Shown: positions 55,074-63,629 of the stretch, piece after piece
How the letters are laid out: each line of letters opens with the position of its first letter
Position numbering within the stretch: position 1 is the first letter of the stretch
The notes under the pieces: model-generated
Seen by the model: the letters and a program-made list of their open reading frames with translations, nothing else
The model's database searches: none
What the model was told of the DNA's origin: nothing
Assembly: GCF_003573915.1 (NCBI RefSeq)
Contig: NZ_AP014608.1
Location: 484,001 to 548,000, forward strand
Direction: 5' to 3'
Origin: Blattabacterium cuenoti STAT
GTDB lineage: Bacteria; Bacteroidota; Bacteroidia; Flavobacteriales; Blattabacteriaceae
DNA length: 64,000 nucleotides
Made by a program: the position numbers and the translations under genes

Positions 55074-55079
55074 AAAGGA
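55074..55079 (+). promoter_or_regulatory. Shine-Dalgarno-like site before pnp
   Basis: AAAGGA, 7 nt before the pnp ATG at 55087, embedded in a purine run. Most genes here, including rpsU, have A/T-only leaders, as expected for Bacteroidetes, whose ribosomes largely ignore Shine-Dalgarno pairing. This one stands out, although a purine-rich leader could also arise by chance. Confidence 0.4.
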
Positions 55080-55086
55080 TAAAAAT

Positions 55087-57234
55087 ATGTCAAATCTAGT
55101 AGTAAAAGAAACCATTTCTATGAAAGATGGACGGTCTATCATTATAGAAACAGGAAGATTAGCAAAACAAGCAGATGGATCCGTTATAGTACGTGAAAAA
55201 AATACGATCCTTTTAGCTACTGTAGTCGTTTCTAACGAAACAAAAAATGAACCAAATTTTTTGCCTTTAACAGTAGATTATAGAGAAAAATATTCTGCTG
55301 GAGGAAAAATTCCTGGAGGTTTTATAAAAAGAGAGGGAAGACCTTCTGATGAAGAAATCTTAACCATGAGATTAGTTGATCGTGTTCTAAGACCAACATT
55401 TCCAGATTCTTTCAAAAAAGAAATACAAGTTATGATTTCATTACTCTCATATGATAAAACGGTGTTACCAGATGGGTTAGCTGGATTAGCTGCATCAGCC
55501 GCTTTATCCGTAGCAGGAATTCCTTTTAATGGCCCTATATCAGAAATACGTATTATCCGTTTAAATGGTAAATTTATTATTAATCCTAGTTTAGAACAGT
55601 TAAAAAAATCTGATATAGATCTAATAGTAGGGGGGTCGAACCATTCTATTCTTATGATAGAAGGAGAAATGAAAGAAGTAAAAGAAAATGAATTTTTGGA
55701 AACTTTAATTACCGCTCATAAAGCAATAAAACTACAAATAGAAGCTCAAATCCGTTTAGTTAATAAATTATCAAATAATTGTGTTTTTTTATTTAATGAT
55801 CAAAAATCAATCAATTGTCATCAAGAAGAAAATAAAATATTAGAAAAAGAACTTTTTTTATTTTCATATGAAAAAATTAAAAAAATTTATCAAAGCTTTC
55901 TAAATAAAAAAAAAAGATCTATTCAAGAGAAAATTGTATTAAACGATTTTAAAAAAAAGTTTTTAATAGAAGAAAAAATAGATAAAAAAGAAGCGATTAT
56001 TGATTTTTTCTTTGAAAAAATAAAAAAAAAGATAACTAGAAATTTAATTCTAAAAAATGGAATTCGACTAGATGGAAGAACAAGTAAACAAATTCGTTCA
56101 ATATCTAGTTTTGTTGATTACTTACCTGAGGTACATGGGTCAGCTTTATTCTCAAGAGGAGAAACTCAATCTTTAACTACAGTTACATTAGGATCATCTT
56201 TAGATGCTAATAAAATTGATAATGTTATTATGGAAAATCAAGAAAAATTTTATTTGCATTACAATTTTCCTCCTTTTTCTACAGGAGAAATACGTTCCAT
56301 AAGAGGGGTTTCTAGACGTGAAGTAGGTCATGGAAATTTAGCACAACGTGCATTAAAAAATATTATCCCCAATAATCCATATACAATTCGTGTCGTTTCG
56401 GATATTCTAGAATCTAACGGATCCTCTTCTATGGCTACAGTTTGTGCTGCTAGTTTAGCATTAATGGACGCAGGAATCCCTATAAAAAATCCTGTTTCCG
56501 GAATTTCTATGGGGTTGTTTATGGAAGATGAAAAAAAAATTATTATATCAGATATCCTAGGAGAAGAAGATCATTTTGGAGATTTAGATTTTAAAATAAC
56601 AGGAACTAAATATGGAATGACAGCATGTCAAATGGATGTAAAAACTATAAAAGGAGTTACATATGATCTTTTGAATCAAATTTTAGTACAAGCTCTAGAA
56701 GGTCGTCTTTTTATTTTAAAAAAAATGTTAGAATCTTTACCTAGATATAGGAAAAAAATGAAACCTAATGCTCCAAAAATATATACTCTTAATATTCCAA
56801 AAAATTTTATAGGTTCAGTTATAGGCCCCGGTGGAAAAGTTATTCAAGAAATACAATCATGTACAAATACAAATATTACAATTGAGGAAAAAGGAGATTT
56901 AGGGTACATTGAAATTTTAGGAAAAAATGATGAAAAAATAAAGAAAGCTATCAATAGAATTCAAGAAATTGCTTTTGTACCTGAATTAGGAAAAGTTTAT
57001 CAAGCAAAAATAAAATCTATAAAGGATTTTGGCGCTTTTGTTGAAATTTCTAAAGGAATTGAAGGGTTGCTACATATTTCTGAAATAGGATGGAAAAGAT
57101 TGAATAATATAGAAGAAGAGTTTCATGTTGGAGATATTATCGACGTTAAATTTATGGGAATAGATGAAAAAAAGAAAAAAATGAAACTCTCTAGAAAGGT
57201 TCTTTTACCCCGTCCTATAAAAAAAAATGAATGA
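55087..57234 (+). CDS. pnp: Polyribonucleotide nucleotidyltransferase
   Basis: Phosphorolytic 3'-5' exoribonuclease, partner of RNase Y in mRNA decay. The 715-aa product has two RNase PH domains (first with FLPLTVDYREKYSAGGKIPG, second with IRLDGRTSKQIRSISSFVDY and LFSRGETQSLTTVTLG), a central helical linker that is Lys-rich and diverged, a KH domain with IGSVIGPGGKVIQEIQ near 575-590, and an S1 domain (YQAKIKSIKDFGAFVEISKG). All parts are present. It follows rpsO and lies 12 nt before rpoD. Confidence 0.97.
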   Translation: MSNLVVKETISMKDGRSIIIETGRLAKQADGSVIVREKNTILLATVVVSNETKNEPNFLPLTVDYREKYSAGGKIPGGFIKREGRPSDEEILTMRLVDRVLRPTFPDSFKKEIQVMISLLSYDKTVLPDGLAGLAASAALSVAGIPFNGPISEIRIIRLNGKFIINPSLEQLKKSDIDLIVGGSNHSILMIEGEMKEVKENEFLETLITAHKAIKLQIEAQIRLVNKLSNNCVFLFNDQKSINCHQEENKILEKELFLFSYEKIKKIYQSFLNKKKRSIQEKIVLNDFKKKFLIEEKIDKKEAIIDFFFEKIKKKITRNLILKNGIRLDGRTSKQIRSISSFVDYLPEVHGSALFSRGETQSLTTVTLGSSLDANKIDNVIMENQEKFYLHYNFPPFSTGEIRSIRGVSRREVGHGNLAQRALKNIIPNNPYTIRVVSDILESNGSSSMATVCAASLALMDAGIPIKNPVSGISMGLFMEDEKKIIISDILGEEDHFGDLDFKITGTKYGMTACQMDVKTIKGVTYDLLNQILVQALEGRLFILKKMLESLPRYRKKMKPNAPKIYTLNIPKNFIGSVIGPGGKVIQEIQSCTNTNITIEEKGDLGYIEILGKNDEKIKKAINRIQEIAFVPELGKVYQAKIKSIKDFGAFVEISKGIEGLLHISEIGWKRLNNIEEEFHVGDIIDVKFMGIDEKKKKMKLSRKVLLPRPIKKNE

Positions 57235-57246
57235 AAATAAAAAAAT

Positions 57247-58110
57247 ATGAGACAACTTAAAATTACTAAACAAGTCACAAATCGCGAATCTGAATCCTTA
57301 GATAAATATCTTCATGAAATAGGAAAAATCCCATTACTAACCCCAGAAGAAGAAGTAGAATACGCTCGTAGAGCAAGAGAAGGAGATGAAACTGCTATAG
57401 ATAAACTTATTAATGCAAATTTACGTTTTGTTGTTTCTGTTGCAAAACAATATCAAAATCAAGGATTAAGTTTATGTGATTTAATTAATGAAGGAAATCT
57501 AGGTTTGATAAAAGGAATTTTACGTTTTGATGAAACAAGAGGTTTTAAATGTATTTCTTATGTTGTTTGGTGGATCAGACAGGCAATTTTACAAGCTATT
57601 GCTGAACAATCACGTTCTATTAGACAACCCACAAATAAATTAGCTCTATTAAACAAAATATTGAAAACTCTTGCTCAATTAGAACAAGAATTACAAAGAA
57701 CTCCTTCTGCAAGAGAAATAGCAGAATATTTAAATATGAATGAAAAAGATGTTGAAGAGTCTATAAAAAACTCAGGAAGACATGTCTCAATGGATGCACC
57801 ATTGGTAGAAGGAGAAGATTCAAATCTATATGATTTAGTTCGATCTGATGAATCTCCTCGTCCAGATGAACATTTAGAAAAAGAGTCTTTACGTAAAGAT
57901 ATAAAAAGAATTTTAGAAACTTTAAGTGAAAGAGAACGTCGTGTTATCATTTTACATTTTGGATTAAATGGCTCTCCACCCATGACATTAGAAGAAGTTG
58001 GTCAATCCTGTGATTTAACAAGAGAACGAGTTAGACAAATAGAAAGCATAGCTTTAAAAAGATTAAAACATTCTTCTAGAAGCAAAATATTAAAACCTTA
58101 TTTAGGATAA
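57247..58110 (+). CDS. rpoD: Primary sigma factor RpoD (Bacteroidetes short type)
   Basis: Housekeeping sigma factor. The 287-aa product begins MRQLKITKQVTNRESESLDK, the N-terminus of the Bacteroidetes primary sigma, and lacks region 1.1. Regions 2.1-2.4 (LRFVVSVAKQYQNQGLSLCD, GFKCISYVVWWIRQAIL), 3 (GRHVSMDAPLVEGEDSNLYD) and 4 (MTLEEVGQSCDLTRERVRQI) are complete. In Bacteroidetes it recognises a -33/-7 promoter (TTTG and TAnnTTTG); I found no perfect copy in the spacers read by eye. It ends 7 nt before the convergent tRNA-Arg. Confidence 0.96.
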   Translation: MRQLKITKQVTNRESESLDKYLHEIGKIPLLTPEEEVEYARRAREGDETAIDKLINANLRFVVSVAKQYQNQGLSLCDLINEGNLGLIKGILRFDETRGFKCISYVVWWIRQAILQAIAEQSRSIRQPTNKLALLNKILKTLAQLEQELQRTPSAREIAEYLNMNEKDVEESIKNSGRHVSMDAPLVEGEDSNLYDLVRSDESPRPDEHLEKESLRKDIKRILETLSERERRVIILHFGLNGSPPMTLEEVGQSCDLTRERVRQIESIALKRLKHSSRSKILKPYLG

Positions 58111-58117
58111 AAAAACA

Positions 58118-58191
58118 AGACCTCGAAGGGACTCGAACCCATAACCTTCTGATTCGTAATCAGATGCTCTATCCAATTAAGCTACGAGGCC
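58118..58191 (-). tRNA. tRNA-Arg(ACG)
   Basis: On the reverse strand: acceptor GGCCTCG pairing with CGAGGTC (one G-U), D arm AGCTTAATTGGAT, anticodon stem TCTGA/TCAGA around TTACGAA (anticodon ACG, whose first A is normally edited to inosine), and T arm GGGTTCGAGTCCC. The discriminator reads T and CCA is not encoded. It lies 26 nt downstream of tpiA on the same strand and 7 nt from the end of rpoD. Confidence 0.95.
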
Positions 58192-58217
58192 TGTTATTTC
58201 CAAATATACAAACTAAA

Positions 58218-58976
58218 TCATGATTGAACAATTCTCAAGAATTTTTTTAATTCCATAGATGAATGACCTACAAGTCCCCCATCTATATCTTTCTGATAAA
58301 AAAGATCTTTTGCGTTAAAATCATTGATACTTCCTCCGTATAAAATAGATATTTCATTAGAAATATTTTTTCCATATCTTTCTAAAAATAAAGAACGAAT
58401 AAACTCATGCATTGTTTGAGCTTGTTCAAATGTAGCCGTTTTTCCTGTTCCAATTGCCCATATTGGTTCATATGCTATATAAAAATATTTTATTTCATCT
58501 GGTGTACAACAAAAAACAGTTTTTCTTAACTGATCTTTGACAATCTCAAATTGTTGATCATTAGATCTTTCAAAAGATGATTCTCCTATACAGAAAATAA
58601 TATTTAACCCATATTTTAATGCTATTTTTATTTTTTCTAATAAAATATTATTTTTTTCAAAAAAAAACTCTCTACGTTCACTATGACCTAATATAACTTT
58701 TTGTATCCCTATTGACTTTAACATAGAGGCAGATATTTCTCCCGTATAGGATCCTTTTTCTTTTTGATGAATATTTTGAGCCGCAATATTTAAATTGGTT
58801 CCTTGTGAAATTTGATTTGAAATATGTAAAAAAGGAAAAGAAGGAGCGATAATAATTTCTTTATTATGATTAATTTTTTTCTCAAAAATAAATTTCAAAA
58901 AATTTCTAATAAAAGAAGTTGTTTCGTAAAAGTCATAATTCATTTTCCAGTTTGCAATGACAACTTTTTTTCTCAT
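58218..58976 (-). CDS. tpiA: Triosephosphate isomerase
   Basis: Interconverts dihydroxyacetone phosphate and glyceraldehyde-3-phosphate. The 252-aa product has K11 in ANWKMN, H98 in GHSERRE, the catalytic E170 in AYEPIWAIGTG (with loop 6 following) and the C-terminal phosphate loop LYGGSINDFNA. Complete and normal length. It is downstream of the DUF1599 gene (45-nt gap). Confidence 0.97.
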   Translation of the reverse strand: MRKKVVIANWKMNYDFYETTSFIRNFLKFIFEKKINHNKEIIIAPSFPFLHISNQISQGTNLNIAAQNIHQKEKGSYTGEISASMLKSIGIQKVILGHSERREFFFEKNNILLEKIKIALKYGLNIIFCIGESSFERSNDQQFEIVKDQLRKTVFCCTPDEIKYFYIAYEPIWAIGTGKTATFEQAQTMHEFIRSLFLERYGKNISNEISILYGGSINDFNAKDLFYQKDIDGGLVGHSSMELKKFLRIVQS

Positions 58977-59021
58977 TTTTTTTTAAAAATTTTTAAAATA
59001 TAAAAAATTGTATTTTCGAAG

Positions 59022-59522
59022 TTATAAATTTTGTCTTAAAAAAAAAATGATTTTTATTAGTATTTTAAAACAAAATTTTTCTAATGTTTTGAATAAAATT
59101 TTTTCTTTATTTTTTTTTAAAAATAAAATATGTTCTAAAACATTATTTATGGAAAATTGATTCAAAGTTTTATCCATACAATTTGTATAATTTTTTATTT
59201 TTTTTAATTTTTGATTATAAATTAAAATCACATCATTATTTGATATTTTATGAAAATGTGATGTAGAAAAAATTTCTAACTTTATTAATATGATTATTAA
59301 ATAATTTATAATATCTATGTATGTATCTATTATTTTTTCCTCTTTAATTTTTTGATATCCTCTTGATTGAATATTTTTTATACGAAGTATTTTCATCAAA
59401 ATTTGATCGATTATAGAATAATTATGAAATAATTTCCACGATAATCCATAATCCTTTAATTTTTCTAAAAAAAGTTTTCTACATTTATGAATAATTAAGT
59501 CATTAGTAGATAAATAATTCAT
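59022..59522 (-). CDS. DUF1599 (nucleotide-modification-associated) family protein, diverged
   Basis: A 166-aa protein. Its N-terminal half, with HKCRKLFLEKLKDYGLSWKL, SIIDQILMKILRIKNIQSRG and YIDIINYLIIILIKLE, matches the DUF1599 pattern (CRxLFxxKxxDYGxxW ... RIxxIQ ... INYxxxALIxLE). The second half, which in typical members repeats this unit, is here very Lys/Ile/Phe-rich (IYNQKLKKIKNY, NVLEHILFLKKNKEKIL) and only faintly similar. The gene lies between folP and tpiA, the position I recall for DUF1599 genes in flavobacteria. Function unknown; possibly decaying. Confidence 0.65.
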   Translation of the reverse strand: MNYLSTNDLIIHKCRKLFLEKLKDYGLSWKLFHNYSIIDQILMKILRIKNIQSRGYQKIKEEKIIDTYIDIINYLIIILIKLEIFSTSHFHKISNNDVILIYNQKLKKIKNYTNCMDKTLNQFSINNVLEHILFLKKNKEKILFKTLEKFCFKILIKIIFFLRQNL

Positions 59523-59575
59523 GTCATTTAATTTTAGATTTAGAATAAATTAAATTACAATAAATAGTTTTTTCA

Positions 59576-60412
59576 ATGATAATTAATTGTGCCGGAACTT
59601 TATTACATCTAGAAGAACCAAAAATAATGGGAATTGTAAATTTAACTCCTGATTCGTTTTATGATGGAGGTAAACTATGTTCTGAATATAGTATATTACA
59701 ACATATAGAAACTTTATTAAATGAAGGTTCTGACTTTATAGATATTGGGGGTTGTTCTACACGACCAGGATCAAAATTTATAACGGAAAAAGAAGAAATA
59801 AAAAGAGTAATAAAACCTATTCGCACTATTATGAAAAATTTTAAAAATATTAAAATATCTATAGATACTTTTCGTAGTGAAGTTGCTAGAATAGCGGTAG
59901 AAGAAGGCGCTGTAATGATAAATGATATTTCAGGAGGAAATTTGGATAAAAATATGTTTCCTTTATTAGAAAAACTCAAAAAAATCCCATATATATTGAA
60001 TCACATGAAAGGAATTCCTAAAAATATGCAAAAAAATTTATACTATCATGAAAATATAGTAACAGAAATAAATAATTTTTTTTCTGAAAAAATTTATTAT
60101 TTAAAACAACATAAAATTCATGATATCATTTTAGATCCTGGATTTGGTTTTGGAAAAACATTAGAACAAAATTTTCAATTATTAAAACATTTATCTTTAT
60201 TAGGTTTTCAAGATTATCCAATTTTAGTTGGGATTTCTAGAAAATCTATGATAAAATTCATTTTAAAAACTTCTTATGAAGAATCATTAAATGCAACTTC
60301 TATTATCCATACTATAGCACTTTTAAATGGATCTAAATTTTTACGTGTACATGATGTAAAAGAAGCTGCAGAATGTATTAAATTAGTACAATATTATAAA
60401 AATATTTTATAA
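59576..60412 (+). CDS. folP: Dihydropteroate synthase
   Basis: Condenses p-aminobenzoate with dihydropterin pyrophosphate in folate synthesis. The 278-aa product has MGIVNLTPDSFYDGG near 18-32, IDIGGCSTRPGSKFI, KISIDTFRSEVARIAVEEGA, INDISGG, DPGFGFGKTLEQNFQLL and GISRKSMIK (pterin/phosphate contacts), ending with LRVHDVKEAAECIKL. Complete. It diverges from the DUF1599 gene (53-nt spacer) and is followed by the diadenylate cyclase gene. Confidence 0.96.
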   Translation: MIINCAGTLLHLEEPKIMGIVNLTPDSFYDGGKLCSEYSILQHIETLLNEGSDFIDIGGCSTRPGSKFITEKEEIKRVIKPIRTIMKNFKNIKISIDTFRSEVARIAVEEGAVMINDISGGNLDKNMFPLLEKLKKIPYILNHMKGIPKNMQKNLYYHENIVTEINNFFSEKIYYLKQHKIHDIILDPGFGFGKTLEQNFQLLKHLSLLGFQDYPILVGISRKSMIKFILKTSYEESLNATSIIHTIALLNGSKFLRVHDVKEAAECIKLVQYYKNIL

Positions 60413-60457
60413 TTCACTAATACTTATATTATTTTTACGTAAAGCTTTTTTTCATTA

Positions 60458-61225
60458 TTGCATTTATTGAAAAATTATTTCATTGATATTTTAGATATTT
60501 TTTTAGTAACCATTATTCTATTTCAAATATATAGACTGGTTTACAAAACTGCCGCTTTAAATATTTTTTACGGGATCATTGCCACTTTTATTTTCTGGAA
60601 AATAGTGGAAATTTATAAAATGAAACTTCTTAGCATAGTTATAAGTGCTTTTTTTAAAGGAGGTTTTTTAGCTTTAATCATTGTATTTCAACCAGAAATT
60701 AGAAAATTTCTCCTTATAGTAGGAAGTAAAATTTTTTTCAAAAGATTTATATTTTCCATATTTAAAAAATCGGAAGAAATAATAAAAACTGAAACTATAG
60801 ATAGCATTGTAAATGCTTGTGCTATTTTTTCAGGAGATAAAACAGGAGTCCTAATAGTTATTCAATTACATCAGGATTTAAGAGAATTTATACAAAATGG
60901 AGACGAAATGGATGCTAAAGTAAATATTTCCATTTTAGAAAGTATTTTCTATAAAAATAGTCCATTACATGATGGAGCTGTAGTTATTATAGGAAATAAA
61001 ATCATAAAAACAAGAGCAATTCTTCCTGTTTCCTACAATAAAGAAATTCCATCACGTTTAGGATTAAGACATAGATCTGCTATTGGTTTATCTGAAAAAA
61101 CAGACGCTATATGTCTTGTAATTTCTGAAGAAACAGGTTATATCTCTTATATAAAAAATCAAAAAAGAATTGTCATCACTAATATTAATAATTTAAAAAT
61201 GAAACTTGAAGAAGATTTACTTTAA
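60458..61225 (+). CDS. cdaA: Diadenylate cyclase (c-di-AMP synthase, CdaA type)
   Basis: Makes c-di-AMP, a second messenger for potassium/osmotic balance and cell-wall homeostasis. The 255-aa product has three N-terminal transmembrane helices (about 10-80) and a DAC domain with the catalytic DGA at 172-174 (SPLHDGAVVIIGN) and RHR at 204-206 (LGLRHRSAIG). The start is a TTG at 60458; no in-frame ATG would keep the first helix. The partner regulator CdaR is not adjacent. The pairing with folP follows the Bacteroidetes order. Confidence 0.93.
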   Translation: MHLLKNYFIDILDIFLVTIILFQIYRLVYKTAALNIFYGIIATFIFWKIVEIYKMKLLSIVISAFFKGGFLALIIVFQPEIRKFLLIVGSKIFFKRFIFSIFKKSEEIIKTETIDSIVNACAIFSGDKTGVLIVIQLHQDLREFIQNGDEMDAKVNISILESIFYKNSPLHDGAVVIIGNKIIKTRAILPVSYNKEIPSRLGLRHRSAIGLSEKTDAICLVISEETGYISYIKNQKRIVITNINNLKMKLEEDLL

Positions 61226-61235
61226 TTAATTTATA

Positions 61236-62537
61236 ATGAATATTCAAAATATATATCAATTATATTCTATTTCTTCTGGAATAGAAATAAATAGTAAAAA
61301 AGTAAAAAAAGGATCTATTTTTATAGCTTTGAAAGGAAAAAATTTTAATGGAAATCAATTTGCAGATGAAGCTATTTCAAATGGAGCATTATTAGCTATA
61401 ATTGATGATAAAAGGTATTTTTTTTGTAAAAAAAAATTTTTATCTGTAGATAATACATTATGTTTTCTACATGAATTAGCAATGTATCACAGATATAGAT
61501 TACATCACGTTCCTGTTATAGCTATTACTGGGAGCAATGGAAAAACCACGACAAAAGAACTTATTTCAGCTATTCTTTCTAAGAAATATAAAAAAGTTCA
61601 TTATACAAAAAATAATTTCAATAATCATATAGGAATTCCATTAACTATACTTTCTATGCCTAAAGATACACAAATATCTGTTATGGAAATTGGAGCAAAT
61701 CATGAAAAAGAAATAGAAAAAATGTGTTCTATTATTAATCCAGATTATGGATATATAACTAATTTTGGAAAAGCTCATTTAGAAGGATTCAAAAGTATAG
61801 AAGGAATCATACGAAGTAAATTAGAATTATATGATTTTTTAAAAAAAAATAAAAAAATAGTATTTGTTAATGGAGATGATCCTATACAATTATCTAATAG
61901 TATAGAAATGAATAGATATATATTTTCAGGAATAAAAAAAAATGTATCTGATATAAATGTTCAATATTTATGGAATAAAAATAGTATAAAATCTTCTCTA
62001 TCTATTCAAAATATAAAAATTGTTTCTTCTTTAATAGGTGACTATAACTTATACAACATAGCTTCTGCTATTACTATTGGAATATATTTCAAGGTTTCTT
62101 TAAAAAAGATAAAAAAAGCTATAGAAGAATATGTTCCTGATAATTATCGTTCTCAATTTTTTATAAAAAAAAATATTAGAATTATTATAGATTGTTATAA
62201 CGCAAATCCAACTAGCATGGAAAAATCTCTTATTTTTTTTAATAAAATACAAGGAAAAAAAATCGTAATACTAGGAGATATGTTAGAATTAGGTTTATTT
62301 TCTCATAATGAACATGAGAAAATTGTTTTTTTTATAAAAAATAGTAACATTCACATTGCTTTTTTAATTGGAAAAAATTTTTTTAATACTAAAAAAACTT
62401 CACATAAAATAAAAAAATTTATGGAGAAAAAATTTTTTGTTGAATGGATTAAAAAACACTCTATTCAAAAAACGGATTATATTTTGATTAAAGGATCTAG
62501 AAAGATTGCATTAGAAAGTGTTATTGATTTAATTTAA
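61236..62537 (+). CDS. murF: UDP-N-acetylmuramoyl-tripeptide--D-Ala-D-Ala ligase
   Basis: Adds the D-Ala-D-Ala dipeptide made by Ddl (32392-33387) to the muropeptide precursor. The 433-aa product has an N-terminal uridine-binding domain (IEINSKKVKKGSIFIALKGK), the ATP loop TGSNGKTT at 98-105, KNNFNNHIGIPLTIL, MEIGANHEKEIEKM, NFGKAHLEGF and the late DCYNANPTSMEKSL. All Mur-ligase motifs are present. It precedes pdhA with a 72-nt spacer holding a strong palindrome. Confidence 0.95.
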   Translation: MNIQNIYQLYSISSGIEINSKKVKKGSIFIALKGKNFNGNQFADEAISNGALLAIIDDKRYFFCKKKFLSVDNTLCFLHELAMYHRYRLHHVPVIAITGSNGKTTTKELISAILSKKYKKVHYTKNNFNNHIGIPLTILSMPKDTQISVMEIGANHEKEIEKMCSIINPDYGYITNFGKAHLEGFKSIEGIIRSKLELYDFLKKNKKIVFVNGDDPIQLSNSIEMNRYIFSGIKKNVSDINVQYLWNKNSIKSSLSIQNIKIVSSLIGDYNLYNIASAITIGIYFKVSLKKIKKAIEEYVPDNYRSQFFIKKNIRIIIDCYNANPTSMEKSLIFFNKIQGKKIVILGDMLELGLFSHNEHEKIVFFIKNSNIHIAFLIGKNFFNTKKTSHKIKKFMEKKFFVEWIKKHSIQKTDYILIKGSRKIALESVIDLI

Positions 62538-62556
62538 TTTTTTTCTCTATTTGTTT

Positions 62557-62577
62557 ATTTAATCTTTAAGATTAAAT
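62557..62577. promoter_or_regulatory. 21-nt perfect palindrome between murF and pdhA
   Basis: ATTTAATCTT, one central T, AAGATTAAAT: ten-base arms match exactly. As RNA it makes an 8-bp stem with a 5-nt loop; the sequence after it (TTGTACATG) is not a clean poly-T tract. It starts 20 nt after the murF stop and ends 32 nt before the pdhA ATG. It could end the murF transcript or serve as an operator for the pyruvate dehydrogenase operon. Confidence 0.5.
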
Positions 62578-62609
62578 TTGTACATGATGATTTTATAAAA
62601 TTTTTATTA

Positions 62610-63614
62610 ATGAAAGAAATTACCCCAAAAACCTATATCAAGTGGTTCAAAGACATGTTTTTTTGGAGAAAATTTGAAGACAAATGTCGTTCTTTATACC
62701 TAAAACAAAAAATTAGAGGATTTTTGCATCTATATAATGGACAAGAAGCTGTTCCTGCGGGATTAACCTATGCAATGGATTTATCTAAAGATAAAATTAT
62801 AACTGCTTATAGATGCCATATTTTTCCTATTTCTATGGGAGTAGATCCCAAAAAAGTAATGGCTGAGCTTTTAGGAAAAAAAACAGGAACTTCTCATGGA
62901 ATAGGGGGGTCTATGCATATTTTTAGTAGAAAATATCGTTTTTATGGTGGACATGGAATTGTAGGGGGACAAATTCCGTTAGGAGCTGGAATTGCTTTTG
63001 CTGATAAATATTTTAATAGAAAAGCTGTTACTTTAACTATTATGGGAGATGGCGCAGTAAGACAAGGATCTTTGCATGAAACATTTAATATGGCTATGAT
63101 ATGGAAACTTCCTGTTGTCTTTATATGCGAAAATAATAAATATGCTATGGGAACTTCTGTAAAAAGAAGTAGTTCTATAGAAGAAATTTATAAAGTAGGA
63201 AAATCGTATGGTATGACTTCTCATTCCGTAGATGGAATGGATCCGGATAAAATAGCTATATCAGCTTATTCCGCTATAGAAAGAGCAAGAAAAGGAAAAG
63301 GTGCTACTTTTTTAGATATTAAAACATATAGATACAGAGGTCATTCTATGTCTGATTCTGAATTATATCGTAGTAAAGAAGAAGTAAATTTTTATAAAAA
63401 AAAAGATCCTATTTTAAAACTAAAGGAAAAAATTATCCATAATAAATGGGAAATAATAGAAAATTTGAATACGATAGAAAATGAAGCTAAAAAAAAAGTA
63501 GAATCTTGTGTTGAATTTGCAGAAAAATCCGATCTTCCTTCTTTAGAAGAAATGTACAATCTTGTTTATCATGAAAAAAATTATCCTTTTTTAGATAAGG
63601 TTTTACCTTTATAA
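62610..63614 (+). CDS. pdhA: Pyruvate dehydrogenase E1 component, alpha subunit
   Basis: Thiamine-diphosphate enzyme that decarboxylates pyruvate and acetylates the lipoyl arm of E2. The 334-aa product has FLHLYNGQEAVPAGL, AYRCHIFPISMG, the thiamine-binding motif MGDGAVRQGSLHETFNMA (GDG at 147-149), ENNKYAMGTSVKRS and the phosphorylation-loop region YRYRGHSMSDSELYRSKEEV. The usual partner is an E1beta gene, which is not seen next to it: the next gene is E2, 15 nt downstream. Lipoamide dehydrogenase is at 12078-13499. Confidence 0.95.
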   Translation: MKEITPKTYIKWFKDMFFWRKFEDKCRSLYLKQKIRGFLHLYNGQEAVPAGLTYAMDLSKDKIITAYRCHIFPISMGVDPKKVMAELLGKKTGTSHGIGGSMHIFSRKYRFYGGHGIVGGQIPLGAGIAFADKYFNRKAVTLTIMGDGAVRQGSLHETFNMAMIWKLPVVFICENNKYAMGTSVKRSSSIEEIYKVGKSYGMTSHSVDGMDPDKIAISAYSAIERARKGKGATFLDIKTYRYRGHSMSDSELYRSKEEVNFYKKKDPILKLKEKIIHNKWEIIENLNTIENEAKKKVESCVEFAEKSDLPSLEEMYNLVYHEKNYPFLDKVLPL

Positions 63615-63629
63615 AATAAAATAAAAATA

